Shown in pieces: positions 7,819-17,610 of a DNA stretch of 64,000 nt (position 1 is its first letter; each line of letters opens with the position of its first letter). The DNA comes from Bradyrhizobium sp. 170 (GTDB lineage Bacteria; Pseudomonadota; Alphaproteobacteria; Rhizobiales; Xanthobacteraceae): NCBI RefSeq assembly GCF_023101085.1, contig NZ_CP064703.1, forward strand, positions 4,526,001 to 4,590,000, read 5' to 3'. Under the pieces are notes generated by a model. It saw only the letters and a program-made list of their open reading frames with translations, was not told the DNA's origin and did no database searches. A program made the translations under genes and the position numbers.

Positions 7819-8158
7819 GGCGGGACACCCCCAGCTTTTTAACGATTTATTATAATTGAACCCTTTCAGGTATTATATAACTAGTCAAGGCGACATATTT
7901 AAATTTCCAGAATTAAATATCAATCCCCCGGTTGCATGGTGAATGATGTTCGCCTGCAGGGAAGTTCTGGTCGGCTGAACGGGCGGCTTTCAGGGCCGAC
8001 GATTGCCTCGGGCCGGAGGGCCGGCCGGCGCAGCCGTTTCGTGCGCGCAGGCGCGACAGCTCCCGAATTGCTGACCCACCCGGCGGCTGCAAGGAGGCGA
8101 TCGATGCGGGTCTGCGGGCTGCGCCGGTTGAGTCAATCCCTGGAGCCGCCACCGAAAA

Positions 8159-8176
8159 GACCGCCCGAAGGCGGTC
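8159..8176 (-). terminator. Rho-independent terminator of the CHRD/PEP-CTERM gene
   Basis: GACCGCC-CGAA-GGCGGTC, identical in stem and loop to the hairpin at 3075-3092, with AAAA on the plus-strand left side. It lies 31 bp after the CHRD gene stop. The rest of 7819-8158 holds the promoter side of the 7093-7818 gene and no other supported gene. Confidence 0.8.
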
Positions 8177-8206
8177 TCGCTGCAGATTCTGATCGGCGAT
8201 TGAAGA

Positions 8207-8878
8207 TTACGCTACTTGAAGCGCACTCTGGTTACGACGGCGGTAAGCCATGAAGCTGACGCCAGCGAAGCCCATGATCAGCATCGCGCAGGTGGACGGT
8301 TCCGGCACTGCGCCGATGTTGCCGCGAAGCTCGCCACCTGGGAACTGCATCGTGTGAAAATTGATATACGATTGGCCACCGAGGATGTTGGCCAATTGCG
8401 CAACAAGCGTCGTTCCGTTGCCTTCCGGCGCATCCCATTTTCCGCTGATTGAGCCGCCGACGCCGGTTGCGAATGGCGTAAATACCAAATCGTTCGGATT
8501 GTTGTCGTTGAAAGGCGCTCCGAAGAATCCCCACACGACGGGTCCGTTAGTCGCCGGTGTTACCAATGGACCGGCGTGAATGTGCGCCGCGATAAGGTTG
8601 TCGTTAATGTCCGCGGTTTGCGAGCCGGTGAAGTCAATATTGAAGATTGTCGCCGTGAAGCTGAGTGCCGTCTGGGCCGTGTTTAGAATGAAGTCCACCG
8701 TTCCGAACGAAGCAGGGCGCGGCGCCCCGATGGCTGTTGTCGGCACGGCCGCTGGGTTTTCAGCCGAATTAGTCAGGTTGGCGTGGAGAAAAATATCAGC
8801 GCGGGCGCTGGCGCTCGACAAAGTAAGGGCTGAGACAAGAACACCGGCAATACCAATAAAGGAACGGTACATATTCAA
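8207..8878 (-). CDS. CHRD-domain PEP-CTERM protein
   Basis: A 223-residue exported protein. The N-terminus is a signal peptide ending near ASARA. The body is a CHRD (chordin-type) domain: the motifs [22 protein letters not shown] and GGELRGNI are characteristic. The C-terminal sorting signal is [10 protein letters not shown], hydrophobic span, YRRRN. Note Cys in place of the Trp of the PEPxxWA form. CHRD domains are thought to be extracellular structural or binding modules. A second Met (8872) is an alternative start. Confidence 0.9.
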   Translation of the reverse strand: MNMYRSFIGIAGVLVSALTLSSASARADIFLHANLTNSAENPAAVPTTAIGAPRPASFGTVDFILNTAQTALSFTATIFNIDFTGSQTADINDNLIAAHIHAGPLVTPATNGPVVWGFFGAPFNDNNPNDLVFTPFATGVGGSISGKWDAPEGNGTTLVAQLANILGGQSYINFHTMQFPGGELRGNIGAVPEPSTCAMLIMGFAGVSFMAYRRRNQSALQVA

Positions 8879-9032
8879 CCTCCAATCAATATTAAACTGC
8901 TTGGCCTCGCGACGGCCAAATGATTATAAATGATTATAGTGGAGAAGTTCAACTTTGGGGGCAATTAATCGAAGAAACGCCGGCTCAGTCACTCTTGAGC
9001 TTCTTTGCGCGTGTTCTAGTCACTCTAGAACT

Positions 9033-9263
9033 TCATATCGGAATGCAACGCCTTCCGGGTCGTTCTCCTGAAACCAGGCATCCGCTGTCGCGCACCGGGC
9101 CAGCGATCAGGCGAAATGTGGGGACCCAAGCAGTATTCCATGTCTCAAGCGTCGCGTCACAAACCGAGCACTCGAAACTGCTTATTTGTCTACTGCGTGC
9201 CATGGATTCGGTACGGCTATAAACCGCGCCGCACTTGCAGGATCGTTGATGCGATTCCTTCAT
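9033..9263 (-). CDS. Small zinc-ribbon-like protein (76 aa)
   Basis: Short product with CKCGAVY near the N-terminus and ECSVCDATLETW further on: two C-x-C/C-x2-C pairs about 22 residues apart, as in a zinc ribbon. The conserved-looking stretch AWVPTFRLIAGPV suggests a real family of small rhizobial proteins, though I cannot name it. The RBS is weak. It lies in an otherwise empty 735-bp gap (8879-9613). The last 18 or so residues look less conserved and may be read-through. Confidence 0.5.
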   Translation of the reverse strand: MKESHQRSCKCGAVYSRTESMARSRQISSFECSVCDATLETWNTAWVPTFRLIAGPVRDSGCLVSGERPGRRCIPI

Positions 9264-9440
9264 GCCGCATCATGCGCTTAACGGGCGAGGATTACTAGCG
9301 CTGCACCTGTGGGGCCGGGCCGCTATTAGGAACGAAGTTGGCTTGCGAGAGTCGAATCCGTGCTTCTGGTTTGTGTCGCCTTAAGGCTCCTGCCAGAAGT
9401 GGCTACGGCCATCTTGCGCAATCCGCCGGGCCTCGCAAGC

Positions 9441-9533
9441 TCATGTCTCAGGCGGGAAGTAGTGCCGCAATGCCAGCCGCACCGCGACGCAGAGGGCGAC
9501 AACGATCGCCACACCGATAATCCGACCATCCAA
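9441..9533 (-). CDS. Possible tiny membrane peptide after tRNA-Asn
   Basis: From a TTG at 9533 the frame encodes about 30 residues: a hydrophobic span (IIGVAIVVALCVAVRLAL) and the tail RHYFPPET. It lies downstream of tRNA-Asn on the same strand. There is no ATG and no clear RBS, so this rests on composition only. Confidence 0.25.
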   Translation of the reverse strand: MDGRIIGVAIVVALCVAVRLALRHYFPPET

Positions 9534-9613
9534 TGGTAGTCGCTGCGCAGCTGGTTTGCAGACACGAGGCTTGCGCGGCGTGGGGCGAAAATGGGGGAAG
9601 TGCTTGATTTGAT

Positions 9614-9688
9614 TGGCTCCCCGGGCTGGATTCGAACCAGCGACCATTCGATTAACAGTCGAATGCTCTACCGCTGAGCTACCGAGGA
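9614..9688 (-). tRNA. tRNA-Asn (anticodon GTT)
   Basis: On the minus strand, TCCTCGG pairs with CCGGGGA, the anticodon loop is CTGTTAA with GTT, the T-loop is TTCGAAT, and CCA is encoded at the 3' end. Confidence 0.96.
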
Positions 9689-9959
9689 ACAGGCGAAACA
9701 AAGGTTCGCGAGCGGGCAGCGTATAACAAAGCCTTTCGGGCTTGCAAAGGACCAAATCACCGGTTGTGTGCTCGGGTGAAGCGGGGCCGGAAAGCCCCTG
9801 CGCTACAACCATTTGTCGTCGTTTTCGGCCCCCGGACAGGCGGCGGCTGGAACCGGGCAGGCGCAATTGCGTCATACACAGGTGCGATCGACCGGGCCGC
9901 CAATTCGACTCAATCGCCCAAAAGGCTCGGTCGTGCCGGATTTCACGGGAGCTGATTCG

Positions 9960-10139
9960 ATGCCAGCCATTGCGACCGACCTGATCCGCGCGGTACCTTC
10001 GATCGTCCCAAGCGACATTCCCGCCATGAGTGACGACGAATGCCTGCTGCGGCTCGCGCAAGCCATTGAAGCGCATGATACCGAGCACCTGGATGAAGTC
10101 GCGCGGCTGATCGCCCGGCTCGCCGTGGCGATCGAATAG
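9960..10139 (+). CDS. Small hypothetical acidic protein (59 aa)
   Basis: The ATG at 9960 follows a usable ribosome-binding site (GGGAG about 9 bases upstream). The product starts MPAIATDLIRAVP and is predicted helical, with two amphipathic helices (DDECLLRLAQAIEAHD and LDEVARLIARLAVAI). No known motif. It precedes pcm but is separated by about 150 bp. Confidence 0.55.
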   Translation: MPAIATDLIRAVPSIVPSDIPAMSDDECLLRLAQAIEAHDTEHLDEVARLIARLAVAIE

Positions 10140-10296
10140 GCGGCTTTTAGGCGGCTTGCCCGCGCCCTCCGGGCAGCGCGGCAACGGGCGCGCGCATGTT
10201 GCGTTTTGCCGAAGCTTGTACCAAAGATGACGCGGTTTTCAGCTCTCGGTTCCAGTTCTCTTGCGGCCACGCCGCATGCTCTCAGGGTCTTAGCCT

Positions 10297-10962
10297 ATGT
10301 CCGGTTTTGCGACCGCGCGCCAGAAAATGGTCGATGGTCAGGTGCGTCCGAGCGACGTCACCGATATCCGAATCCTCGATGCCATGCTGGCGGTGCCGCG
10401 CGAGGCCTTCGTTCCCGAAAACAAGCGGGCTCTGGCCTATCTGGACCTCGATCTCGATGTGAGCGAAGGCGGCGCGGCCAAGCGGTTCCTGATCAAGCCG
10501 GTGGTGCTGGCGAAGATGCTGCAGGCGGCTGAGATCAAGGAAGCCGACCGCGTCCTGGTGGTCGGCTGCGCCACCGGATACGCCGCCGCCGTAATCGCCC
10601 GATTCGCTTCCCAGGTGACTGCGACGGAGAGCGATTCGGCGCTGGCGGCGAAGGCGCAGGCGATTCTGGCCAGCAATGGCTGTGGAAACGTAACCGTCCG
10701 CCCCGCGGCGCCGGCCGATGGAGACCCGGCAAGCGCGCCCTACGATGTCATCGTGCTGAACGGCGCGACCGAGGTCGTGCCGGAACAGCTCTACGCGCAA
10801 TTGCGCAGCGGCGGCCGGTTGGTGGGCGTTTTTGCGACGTCACGGCCGGCACGGGCTACCATCGTGACTGCTTCGCATGGCGATTTCGGTCACCGGACGC
10901 TGTTCGATGCCGCCGCCCCGGTGCTGCCCGGCATGGAACTTGTTCCGGCCTTCGTTTTCTAG
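10297..10962 (+). CDS. pcm: Protein-L-isoaspartate O-methyltransferase family protein
   Basis: A 221-residue SAM-dependent methyltransferase of the PCMT family, which repairs isoaspartyl residues in damaged proteins. Visible features: the N-terminal RQKMVDGQVRP and PREAFVP motifs typical of the alphaproteobacterial form, the SAM-binding motif I (VLVVGCATGYAAAV), acidic residues after strand 2 (TATESD), and PYDVIVLNGA as motif II. It lies upstream of tolC, an arrangement common in this group. Confidence 0.9.
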   Translation: MSGFATARQKMVDGQVRPSDVTDIRILDAMLAVPREAFVPENKRALAYLDLDLDVSEGGAAKRFLIKPVVLAKMLQAAEIKEADRVLVVGCATGYAAAVIARFASQVTATESDSALAAKAQAILASNGCGNVTVRPAAPADGDPASAPYDVIVLNGATEVVPEQLYAQLRSGGRLVGVFATSRPARATIVTASHGDFGHRTLFDAAAPVLPGMELVPAFVF

Positions 10963-11167
10963 CGTTTCAGCCGCTTCAACGCCCAATATTCGCCCTTCGT
11001 CACCAGCTAAATCCTGTTCGAAATCAGAAGTGTGGCCCGATTGCCCCACGTGAAGAGTTTCGACGGCGTTTGCTTGCGGGGGTGTTCCGTCTAGGCTACG
11101 TGCGGAATAAGGTGAGCCGGGACTCACTTCGAGTGAAGCGACGTTCGGTTAATGATCATGTGCGATC

Positions 11168-12616
11168 ATGATCAATGGCCGGGCGACCAAAAAGATCGGA
11201 TTGCTTGGGATGCGTGGGGTGAAGGAATTTGCCGGAGCTGCGGCTTCGGTCCTTCTATTAGTATGCTTGGGCTCGACGCCCGTCTTGGCCGACACCATTG
11301 AGGCGGCCTTGGTGCGCGCCTATCAGAATAATCCGCAGCTCAATGCGCAGCGCGCGCAGGTGCGCGTCACCGATGAGAACGTACCGCAGGCGCTGTCGGG
11401 CTACCGCCCGAGGGTCTCGGTCACGGCGAGTGCGGGCTACCAATATACGGATACGCTGAGCACGCAGGGCGGCGACGCAAACACGCTCGTTCGCACCAAT
11501 ATTCACGGCGCCAATCCGCCGCGCAGCGTCGGCGCGACCATTACGCAGACGCTCTTCAACGGCCAGCAGACCGCGAACAACACCAGAAGGGCGGAAAGCC
11601 AGGTTTCCGGCGCGCGCGAAGCCCTGCGGGCACTCGAGTCGACGGTGTTGCTCAGCGCCGCCACGATCTACATGGACTATCTGCAAAACTCCGCGATCGT
11701 CGAAGTGCAGAAGAGCAACGTTCGCGTGCTTGAGCAGACGCTGAAACAGACACGCGATCGCTTCAATGTCGGCGAAGTCACGCGCACCGACGTCGCGCAG
11801 TCGGAGGCGCAACTGGCCGCCGGCAAGACGCAGCTCCTGACCGCGGAAGCCAATCTGACGACGACGCGTTCGAACTTCCGCCGCATCATCGGCAATGAGC
11901 CGCAAGCGCTTGCGCCGGGCTCGCCGGTCGATCGCTTCCTGCCATCGACGCTGCCGGCCGCCGTCGAGCTCGGCCTGACGCAAAACCCGAACGTCACCGC
12001 GGCGATGTTCGGCATCGACGTCAGCTACCTTCAGGTCAAGGTGGCCGAAGGCGCGCTGTTGCCGACGGTCACGTTGCAGGCCTCTGTGCAGCAGTCCTAT
12101 GAGCAGAGCCTGATCCAATACAGGTCGTTCGGCGCGTCTGCGATCACGCAGCTTTCGGTGCCGATCTATCAGGGCGGCAGCGAATATTCGCTGATCCGGC
12201 AGTCCAAGGAAACGGTGGCGCAGCAGCGCCTCGTTCTCGACCAGACCCGCGACCAGACCCGTGCCAACGTGGTCACGGCATGGGGCCAGCTCGTTGCCGG
12301 CAAGGCGCAGGTGCAGTCCGCCCAGTCGCAGGTGGCGGCGTCCGAAATCGCGTTGAACGGCGTGCGCGAGGAAGCCAAGGCCGGACAGCGCACCACGCTC
12401 GACGTGCTGAACGCGCAGCAGGCGCTGGTGAATGCGCGCGTGGCGCTCGTCACCGCGCAGCATGACCGCGTGGTTGCATCGTACTCCGTGCTGAACACGA
12501 TCGGACGTCTGACGCCGCAGGTGCTCAACCTGTCGACCACGGTCTACGATCCGAGCGTGCACTATCACCAGGTGCGCGATAGCTGGGTCGGCGTTCGCAC
12601 ACCCGACGGCCGCTGA
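11168..12616 (+). CDS. tolC: TolC family outer-membrane efflux/secretion protein
   Basis: A 482-residue outer-membrane factor: a signal peptide (AAASVLLLVCLGSTPVLA) then the two OEP repeats, with TIEAALVRAYQNNPQLNAQRA at the start and a second long helical repeat (QVQSAQSQVAASEIALNGVR). It forms the trimeric outer-membrane tunnel for type I secretion and RND or ABC efflux. It is the only type I secretion component in the window and could serve the RTX protein at 21907-24213. A second in-frame ATG (11210) would also leave a full signal peptide. Confidence 0.92.
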   Translation: MINGRATKKIGLLGMRGVKEFAGAAASVLLLVCLGSTPVLADTIEAALVRAYQNNPQLNAQRAQVRVTDENVPQALSGYRPRVSVTASAGYQYTDTLSTQGGDANTLVRTNIHGANPPRSVGATITQTLFNGQQTANNTRRAESQVSGAREALRALESTVLLSAATIYMDYLQNSAIVEVQKSNVRVLEQTLKQTRDRFNVGEVTRTDVAQSEAQLAAGKTQLLTAEANLTTTRSNFRRIIGNEPQALAPGSPVDRFLPSTLPAAVELGLTQNPNVTAAMFGIDVSYLQVKVAEGALLPTVTLQASVQQSYEQSLIQYRSFGASAITQLSVPIYQGGSEYSLIRQSKETVAQQRLVLDQTRDQTRANVVTAWGQLVAGKAQVQSAQSQVAASEIALNGVREEAKAGQRTTLDVLNAQQALVNARVALVTAQHDRVVASYSVLNTIGRLTPQVLNLSTTVYDPSVHYHQVRDSWVGVRTPDGR

Positions 12617-12654
12617 TTTCCGAGTCGATTTCCGCACAGGCGGGATGAAATCGT

Positions 12655-12684
12655 CGCCCGGCGCCTGAAGCGCCGGGCGCTTTG
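12655..12684 (+). terminator. Terminator after tolC
   Basis: Perfect 10-bp stem (CGCCCGGCGC, 12655-12664; GCGCCGGGCG, 12670-12679) with loop CTGAA, followed by CTTTGCTT. It lies 38 bp past the tolC stop. The T-run is weak. Confidence 0.65.
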
Positions 12685-12932
12685 CTTGCAATCAATTGTG
12701 GCCATGACGTACCGTTTCCGGGGCGAGCTGAGCGATTCGTGGCCCGCGTCTTTGCATCTCACGGACGCGTGTCGGGGTCGTTTTGAGGGGAGCAGGACCT
12801 GCGCGCGATGCAGCGGGCGGGCTTGATCTGGGGACAAGTCGGGCTTGTGCGATGAAAATCCCGGCCTCGATATCCGGAACCGGCAATTCCTTCGTGGCTT
12901 TGATGTAAAATGGTTTCGATGTGGAGTCGGAG

Positions 12933-13652
12933 ATGACGCAACCTGCAAAGGTCCAAGAGCCCTCGATGGAGGAGATTCTGGCGTCGATCCGTCGCATCAT
13001 AGCCGACGACGAGGCAAAGCCTGCAGCTGCCGAAAAGCCTGCGAGCCCGCCGGCCGCCGCGAAGCCGGCCATGATGAAGGATATCCCGCCGTCGGCGATT
13101 GCTCCGGCGCCAAAGCCGGCTGCCGCACCGAAGCCGGCCCCGCCACCACCGCCGCCTGCGCCCGAACCGGTTGCCAGCAACAACCAGGATGACATCGATG
13201 CGATGCTGGCGAGCCTCGATGCGGCGACGCCCGAGGCCGACATAAGGCCGGCGCAGCCCGAGCCCGAAGCCGACGTGTTCGAACTCACCGACGAGATGGC
13301 ATTGCCGGAGCCGGCACCAGCCCCCGCCGCGGCAACATTCAGCAAGGTTGAACCGCAGGACGATATCGAATTCACCGAAGCCAAGGCGTCACGTCGCCAG
13401 CCGGCCTATGAGCCACCGATGGAAAGCCCACCAGCGCGACCGATTTTATCGCATTCGACCGTCTCCGCCGTGGAATCTGCTTTCAACTCGCTGGCCAATA
13501 CCGTGCTGAGCAACAACGCGCGGACGCTGGAGGATCTGGTCAAGGAGATGCTGCGGCCGATGCTGAAATCCTGGCTCGACGACAATTTGCCGGGATTGGT
13601 CGAGCGGATCGTCAAGGCCGAAATCGAGCGGGTTTCGCGCGGCGGGCGCTAG
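12933..13652 (+). CDS. popZ: PopZ-like polar organizing protein (DUF2497)
   Basis: About 239 residues in the PopZ layout: a short N-terminal helix (EPSMEEILASIRRIIADDE), a long Pro/Ala/Glu-rich disordered linker, and a conserved C-terminal oligomerisation region (TLEDLVKEMLRPMLKSWLDD, NLPGLVERIVKAEIERV). PopZ forms a polar scaffold that tethers chromosome origins and recruits cell-cycle regulators. I chose the ATG at 12933 because GGAG sits 6 bases before it; a GTG at 12921 is in frame. It stands immediately before valS, as in other Rhizobiales. Confidence 0.88.
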   Translation: MTQPAKVQEPSMEEILASIRRIIADDEAKPAAAEKPASPPAAAKPAMMKDIPPSAIAPAPKPAAAPKPAPPPPPPAPEPVASNNQDDIDAMLASLDAATPEADIRPAQPEPEADVFELTDEMALPEPAPAPAAATFSKVEPQDDIEFTEAKASRRQPAYEPPMESPPARPILSHSTVSAVESAFNSLANTVLSNNARTLEDLVKEMLRPMLKSWLDDNLPGLVERIVKAEIERVSRGGR

Positions 13653-13933
13653 TCCCAAGGGCCACGTTGAGGCTGGGTCGAGGCTGCATCAAGGCTGCCT
13701 CGGCGGGCGTCGATCGCGAACCCCATCCTTCAAACCGGCGTTACCCGCGGCTCCCCGCTGCCCTGAACCGGAGTTGTCAGGTTGACTTGAGGCGCCGTGG
13801 CGGCTTTCTAGGGGCGGCCCGGCGCCGATCACATCCAAACCGGGCGCTACCGCGTTGATTTGATTTACATTCTTTGAGCGAACCGGCGACGGTTTTGCTC
13901 AAGGGCGCCCCCACCATCTCCAATTGCAGTGCC

Positions 13934-16801
13934 ATGATCGAGAAAAACTACCAGCCCGCCGATATCGAGAGCCGCATGTCCCGGATCTGGGAGGAGAGCG
14001 GCGCGTTCAAGGCCGGCCGCCCGGAACGAAAAGACGCAGCACCTTTCACCATCGTGATCCCGCCGCCGAACGTGACGGGCTCGCTGCATATGGGCCACGC
14101 GCTCAACAACACGCTGCAGGACATTCTCTGCCGCTTCGAGCGGATGCGCGGCCGCGACGTGCTGTGGCAACCCGGCACCGATCATGCCGGTATCGCGACC
14201 CAGATGGTGGTCGAGCGGCAATTGATGGAACGGCAGGAGCCGGGCCGGCGCGACATGGGCCGCGCCAAATTCCTCGAACGCGTCTGGCAGTGGAAGGCGG
14301 AGAGCGGCGGCGTCATCGTCAATCAGTTGAAGCGCCTCGGCGCTTCCTGCGACTGGTCGCGCGAACGCTTCACGATGGACGAGGGGCTATCGCGCGCGGT
14401 CGTGAAGGTGTTCGTCGAACTGCACCGCGAAGGCTTGATCTACAAAGACAAGCGTCTGGTGAACTGGGACCCGAAACTGCTCACGGCAATTTCCGATCTC
14501 GAAGTGCAGCAGGTCGAGGTCAAGGGCAATCTCTGGTATCTTCGCTATCCGATCGAGGGCAAGACTTTCAATCCCGACGATCCCGCGACCTTCATTGCGG
14601 TGGCGACGGTGCGGCCCGAGACGATGCTCGGCGATACCGCCGTCGCGGTGCATCCGCAGAACGAGCGTCTCGGGCACCTGATCGGCCAGCACGTCATCCT
14701 GCCGCTGGTTGGCCGCCGCATCCCGATCATCGGCGACGACTACGCCGATCCCGAAAAGGGATCGGGCGCGGTCAAGATCACGCCGGCGCACGATTTCAAC
14801 GACTTCGAAATTGGCAAGCGTCACGGCCTGCCGCAGATCAACGTGTTCGATCGGGAGGGCTGTCTCGCTCTCGTCGACAACGAGGATTATCTGCGCGGCT
14901 TGCCGGAAGGCGCGAGCCAGCTTGCCGAAGAGTTGCACAATGTCGACCGCTTCGCCGCGCGCAAGAAGATCGTGGCCCGGCTGGAGGATTTCGGTTTCCT
15001 GGAAAAGGTCGAGCCGTACACGCACACGGTGCCGCATGGCGACCGCTCCAACGTGGTCATCGAGCCCTATCTGACTGACCAGTGGTATGTCGACGCCAAG
15101 ACCATGGCGCAGCCGGCGATCGCGGCCGTGCGTTCGGGCGCGACCACTTTCGTGCCGAAGAACTGGGAAAAGACCTATTTCGAATGGATGGAGAACATCC
15201 AGCCCTGGTGCATCTCGCGCCAGCTCTGGTGGGGCCATCAGATTCCCGCGTGGTACGGGCCTGACGGCAAGGTGTTCGTCGCCGAGACCGAAGAGGAAGC
15301 CGTCGGCAACGCGCTCGGTTACTACGTCGAGCAGGAAGTCATCACGGAAGAGCAGGGGCGCGAGATGGCGCTGGACCCTGCCAAGCGCGAGGGCTTCATC
15401 GTCAGAGATGAGGACGTGCTCGACACCTGGTTCTCTTCCGGGCTGTGGCCGTTCTCGACGCTTGGCTGGCCGGACGAAACGAGCGAAGTGAAGCGCTATT
15501 ACCCGACCAACGTGCTCGTCACGGGCTGGGACATCATCTTCTTCTGGGTCGCCCGGATGATGATGATGGGCCTTCATTTCATGAAGGACGCGCCGTTCTC
15601 GACCGTCTACATCCACCGCCTGGTTCGCGACGAGAAGGGCGCGAAGATGTCGAAGTCGAAAGGCAACGTCATCGATCCCTTGGGTGTCATCGACGACTTT
15701 GGCGCGGACGCGCTGCGCTTCGCGCTGGCGCGCGGCGCGGCCCACAACCACGACATCAAGCTCTCGCCGCAACTTGTCGAAACCAACCGCAATTTTGCGA
15801 CCAAGCTGTGGAACGCCTGCCGCTTTGCCGAGATGAACGGCTGTGAGCAACCCGCAGGCTTCGATCCGACGGCGGCAACGGAGACCCTGAACCGCTGGAT
15901 CGCGCATGAGACCTCGCGCGCCACGCGCGAGGTGACCGAGGCGATCGAGGGCTATCGCTTCAACGATGCGGCCAATGCGATCTACCGCTTCGTCTGGAAC
16001 GTCTATTGCGACTGGTATGTCGAACTCGCAAAGCCCGTGCTGATGGGCGAGGAGGGCGCGGCCAAGGCCGAGACCCGCGCCATGACCGCCTGGGCGCGGG
16101 ACGAGATCCTGAAACTGCTGCATCCGTTCATGCCGTTCATCACCGAAGAGCTCTGGGCGGTGACGGCCAAGCGCGACGGCCTGCTGGTGCTGGCCGAATG
16201 GCCGCGCAAGGCGAGTTCGGTGACCGCCGAGCAGATCGCTGCGATGGCGCTGGCAGGGCCGGGCGATCCGCTGATCGCGCCGGTCATGGCCGCGCTCGAC
16301 GCCGGCGATTTCAGCGATCCCGCTGCCGAAGCCGAAATCGGCTGGGTGGTCGATCTCGTCACCCCGATCCGCTCTTTGCGCTCGGAAATGAACATCCCGC
16401 CGGCAACGTTGATACCGCTGGTGCTGTCGGGAGCGTCAACGGAGACCAAGGAGCGCGCCCAGCGTTGGAACGACACCGTGAAACGTCTGGCGCGTTTGGC
16501 GGATATTTCCTTTGCCGATCGCCCACCGGAAGGCGCGGTGCAACTCCTGGTGCGCGGCGAAGCCGTGGCGCTGCCGCTCAAGGGCGTGATCGACCTCTCG
16601 GTCGAAAAGGCCCGGCTCGACAAGGAAATCGTCAAGGCCGACGCCGACATCAAGCGGGTCGACGCCAAGCTCGGCAACGAGAAATTCGTGGCCAACGCGC
16701 CCGAAGAGATCGTCGAAGAGGAAAAGGAAAAGCGGGAGGCGGCGGTTGCGCGAAAGGCGAAGCTGCAGGAAGCGCTGGAGCGTTTGAAGAAGGCGTCGTA
16801 G
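13934..16801 (+). CDS. valS: Valyl-tRNA synthetase
   Basis: A 955-residue class I aminoacyl-tRNA synthetase from the ATG at 13934 (typical start MIEKNYQPADIE). The HIGH-type motif is HMGH at residues 52-55 after PPPNVTGSL. The KMSKS motif is at residues 571-575. The CP1 editing domain lies between them (for example ATVRPETMLGDTAVAVHP). The C-terminus ends in a coiled-coil tRNA-binding arm (VEKARLDKEIVKADADIKRV). Full length for the family. Confidence 0.97.
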   Translation: MIEKNYQPADIESRMSRIWEESGAFKAGRPERKDAAPFTIVIPPPNVTGSLHMGHALNNTLQDILCRFERMRGRDVLWQPGTDHAGIATQMVVERQLMERQEPGRRDMGRAKFLERVWQWKAESGGVIVNQLKRLGASCDWSRERFTMDEGLSRAVVKVFVELHREGLIYKDKRLVNWDPKLLTAISDLEVQQVEVKGNLWYLRYPIEGKTFNPDDPATFIAVATVRPETMLGDTAVAVHPQNERLGHLIGQHVILPLVGRRIPIIGDDYADPEKGSGAVKITPAHDFNDFEIGKRHGLPQINVFDREGCLALVDNEDYLRGLPEGASQLAEELHNVDRFAARKKIVARLEDFGFLEKVEPYTHTVPHGDRSNVVIEPYLTDQWYVDAKTMAQPAIAAVRSGATTFVPKNWEKTYFEWMENIQPWCISRQLWWGHQIPAWYGPDGKVFVAETEEEAVGNALGYYVEQEVITEEQGREMALDPAKREGFIVRDEDVLDTWFSSGLWPFSTLGWPDETSEVKRYYPTNVLVTGWDIIFFWVARMMMMGLHFMKDAPFSTVYIHRLVRDEKGAKMSKSKGNVIDPLGVIDDFGADALRFALARGAAHNHDIKLSPQLVETNRNFATKLWNACRFAEMNGCEQPAGFDPTAATETLNRWIAHETSRATREVTEAIEGYRFNDAANAIYRFVWNVYCDWYVELAKPVLMGEEGAAKAETRAMTAWARDEILKLLHPFMPFITEELWAVTAKRDGLLVLAEWPRKASSVTAEQIAAMALAGPGDPLIAPVMAALDAGDFSDPAAEAEIGWVVDLVTPIRSLRSEMNIPPATLIPLVLSGASTETKERAQRWNDTVKRLARLADISFADRPPEGAVQLLVRGEAVALPLKGVIDLSVEKARLDKEIVKADADIKRVDAKLGNEKFVANAPEEIVEEEKEKREAAVARKAKLQEALERLKKAS

Positions 16802-16812
16802 CCAGGCCTCAT

Positions 16813-16921
16813 CATTGCGAGCGCAGCGAAGCAATCCATTGTCCCGCGGCGGAGGTATGGATTGCTTCGTCGCTTCGCTCCCTTGCGCAAACGCTTCGCG
16901 TTTGTCGCAGGCAATGACGGC
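16813..16921. repeat. Palindromic dispersed repeat after valS
   Basis: The element begins ATTGCGAGCG-AGCGAAGCAATCCAT and is answered by ATGGATTGCTTCGTCGCTTCG. An inner hairpin (CAAACGC-TTC-GCGTTTG) follows, then GCAATGACG, forming a long inverted repeat. A half copy occurs at 24607-24633. This is typical of REP/BIME-like elements of Bradyrhizobium. Confidence 0.7.
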
Positions 16922-16956
16922 TGAGGTAGCGTCAGTCACCATCGAGGGCCTGATCG

Positions 16957-17343
16957 ATGCTGGACCACGTCTCCATCACGGTTTCAGACTTTGCCGCGGC
17001 CGAGCGGTTCTACGACGCGATCATGAAGGCGCTCGAAATCGTCAAGGTCGGCCGCAGTGACCGCTGGCTCGGCTACGGCGAACGCGCTGACGCGCAGCAT
17101 CCGGATCGCGTCTACATCGCCATCTACAAGGGCGCGAGGCCGGACGAGGCCACCAGCCGGCATTGGTGCTTCAAGGCAAAATCGCGAAGCGAAGTGGACG
17201 CGTTCTGGCACGCCGGCATCGCCGCCGGCGGCACCGACGACGGGCCACCCGGCCTGCGCCACTATCATGCCGCCTACTACGGCGCATTCCTGCGCGATCC
17301 CGACGGCAACAAGGTCGAGGCGGTGTGTCACCGCGCGGTGTAG
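16957..17343 (+). CDS. VOC (glyoxalase/bleomycin-resistance) family protein
   Basis: A 128-residue protein with the paired beta-alpha-beta-beta-beta fold signature of the vicinal oxygen chelate superfamily: LDHVSITVSDFAAAERFYDA at the start and YYGAFLRDPDGNKVEAVCH at the end. The metal ligands are likely His4 and the C-terminal Glu. Substrate unknown. The last 48 codons and about 50 bp of downstream sequence are present again at 19725-19914. Confidence 0.88.
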   Translation: MLDHVSITVSDFAAAERFYDAIMKALEIVKVGRSDRWLGYGERADAQHPDRVYIAIYKGARPDEATSRHWCFKAKSRSEVDAFWHAGIAAGGTDDGPPGLRHYHAAYYGAFLRDPDGNKVEAVCHRAV

Positions 17344-17387
17344 CAGGCGCAAAGAAATCGTAGCCGGATGAGCGAAACGACATCCGG
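17200..17387 (+). repeat. Long direct repeat, copy 1 (3' part of VOC gene plus flank)
   Basis: About 190 bp, including the VOC C-terminus and the motif tagccggatgagcg, recur with scattered substitutions at 19725-19914 in the same orientation. The two copies bracket the region containing the M20 peptidase gene. Confidence 0.85.
17360..17387. repeat. Dispersed repeat unit (ggatgagcgaagcgacatccgg family)
   Basis: GTAGCCGGATGAGCGAAACGACATCCGG; CCGGAT pairs with ATCCGG. Relatives are at 19886-19915, 24503-24531 and 25514-25543. Confidence 0.7.
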
Positions 17388-17610
17388 TTTAGATTAGCTG
17401 TGGAGTTTGCATGGCGAACTGACCGCCCGAGAATCCGCCGGTTATGACCAGCGCGCTACGCTTGGCGACGAGCGCGTCGGCAACGTCGAAAGGGTGTCCT
17501 CGATCGGATTGATTTGTCCTGGTGTGAATCAGCTTACAGTTGAATCTTTAGAGATGTGCAATGTTGAAGTTAGGGGGCTTAGCAAAGAGGCGTCGGTGAC
17601 CTGACCGGCG

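Noticed and set aside
9013..9031. Inverted repeat GTTCTAG-TCACT-CTAGAAC
   Set aside because: Lies inside a gap and at the end of a weak ORF; no adjacent promoter or gene context.
9441..10184. 247-residue minus-strand frame
   Set aside because: It runs straight through tRNA-Asn and opposes the small ORF at 9960. Only its last 30 residues might be a peptide, listed with low confidence.
11258..12691. 477-residue frame on the minus strand over tolC
   Set aside because: Antisense shadow of a high-GC gene: Arg/His/Leu-rich with no domain, while the plus strand is a full TolC.
14387..16123. 578-residue minus-strand frame over valS
   Set aside because: Shadow of valS; no motif, composition typical of reverse-complement coding DNA.
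17407..17604. 65-residue ORF after the VOC gene
   Set aside because: No RBS, no recognisable sequence, and it lies in repeat-flanking DNA.
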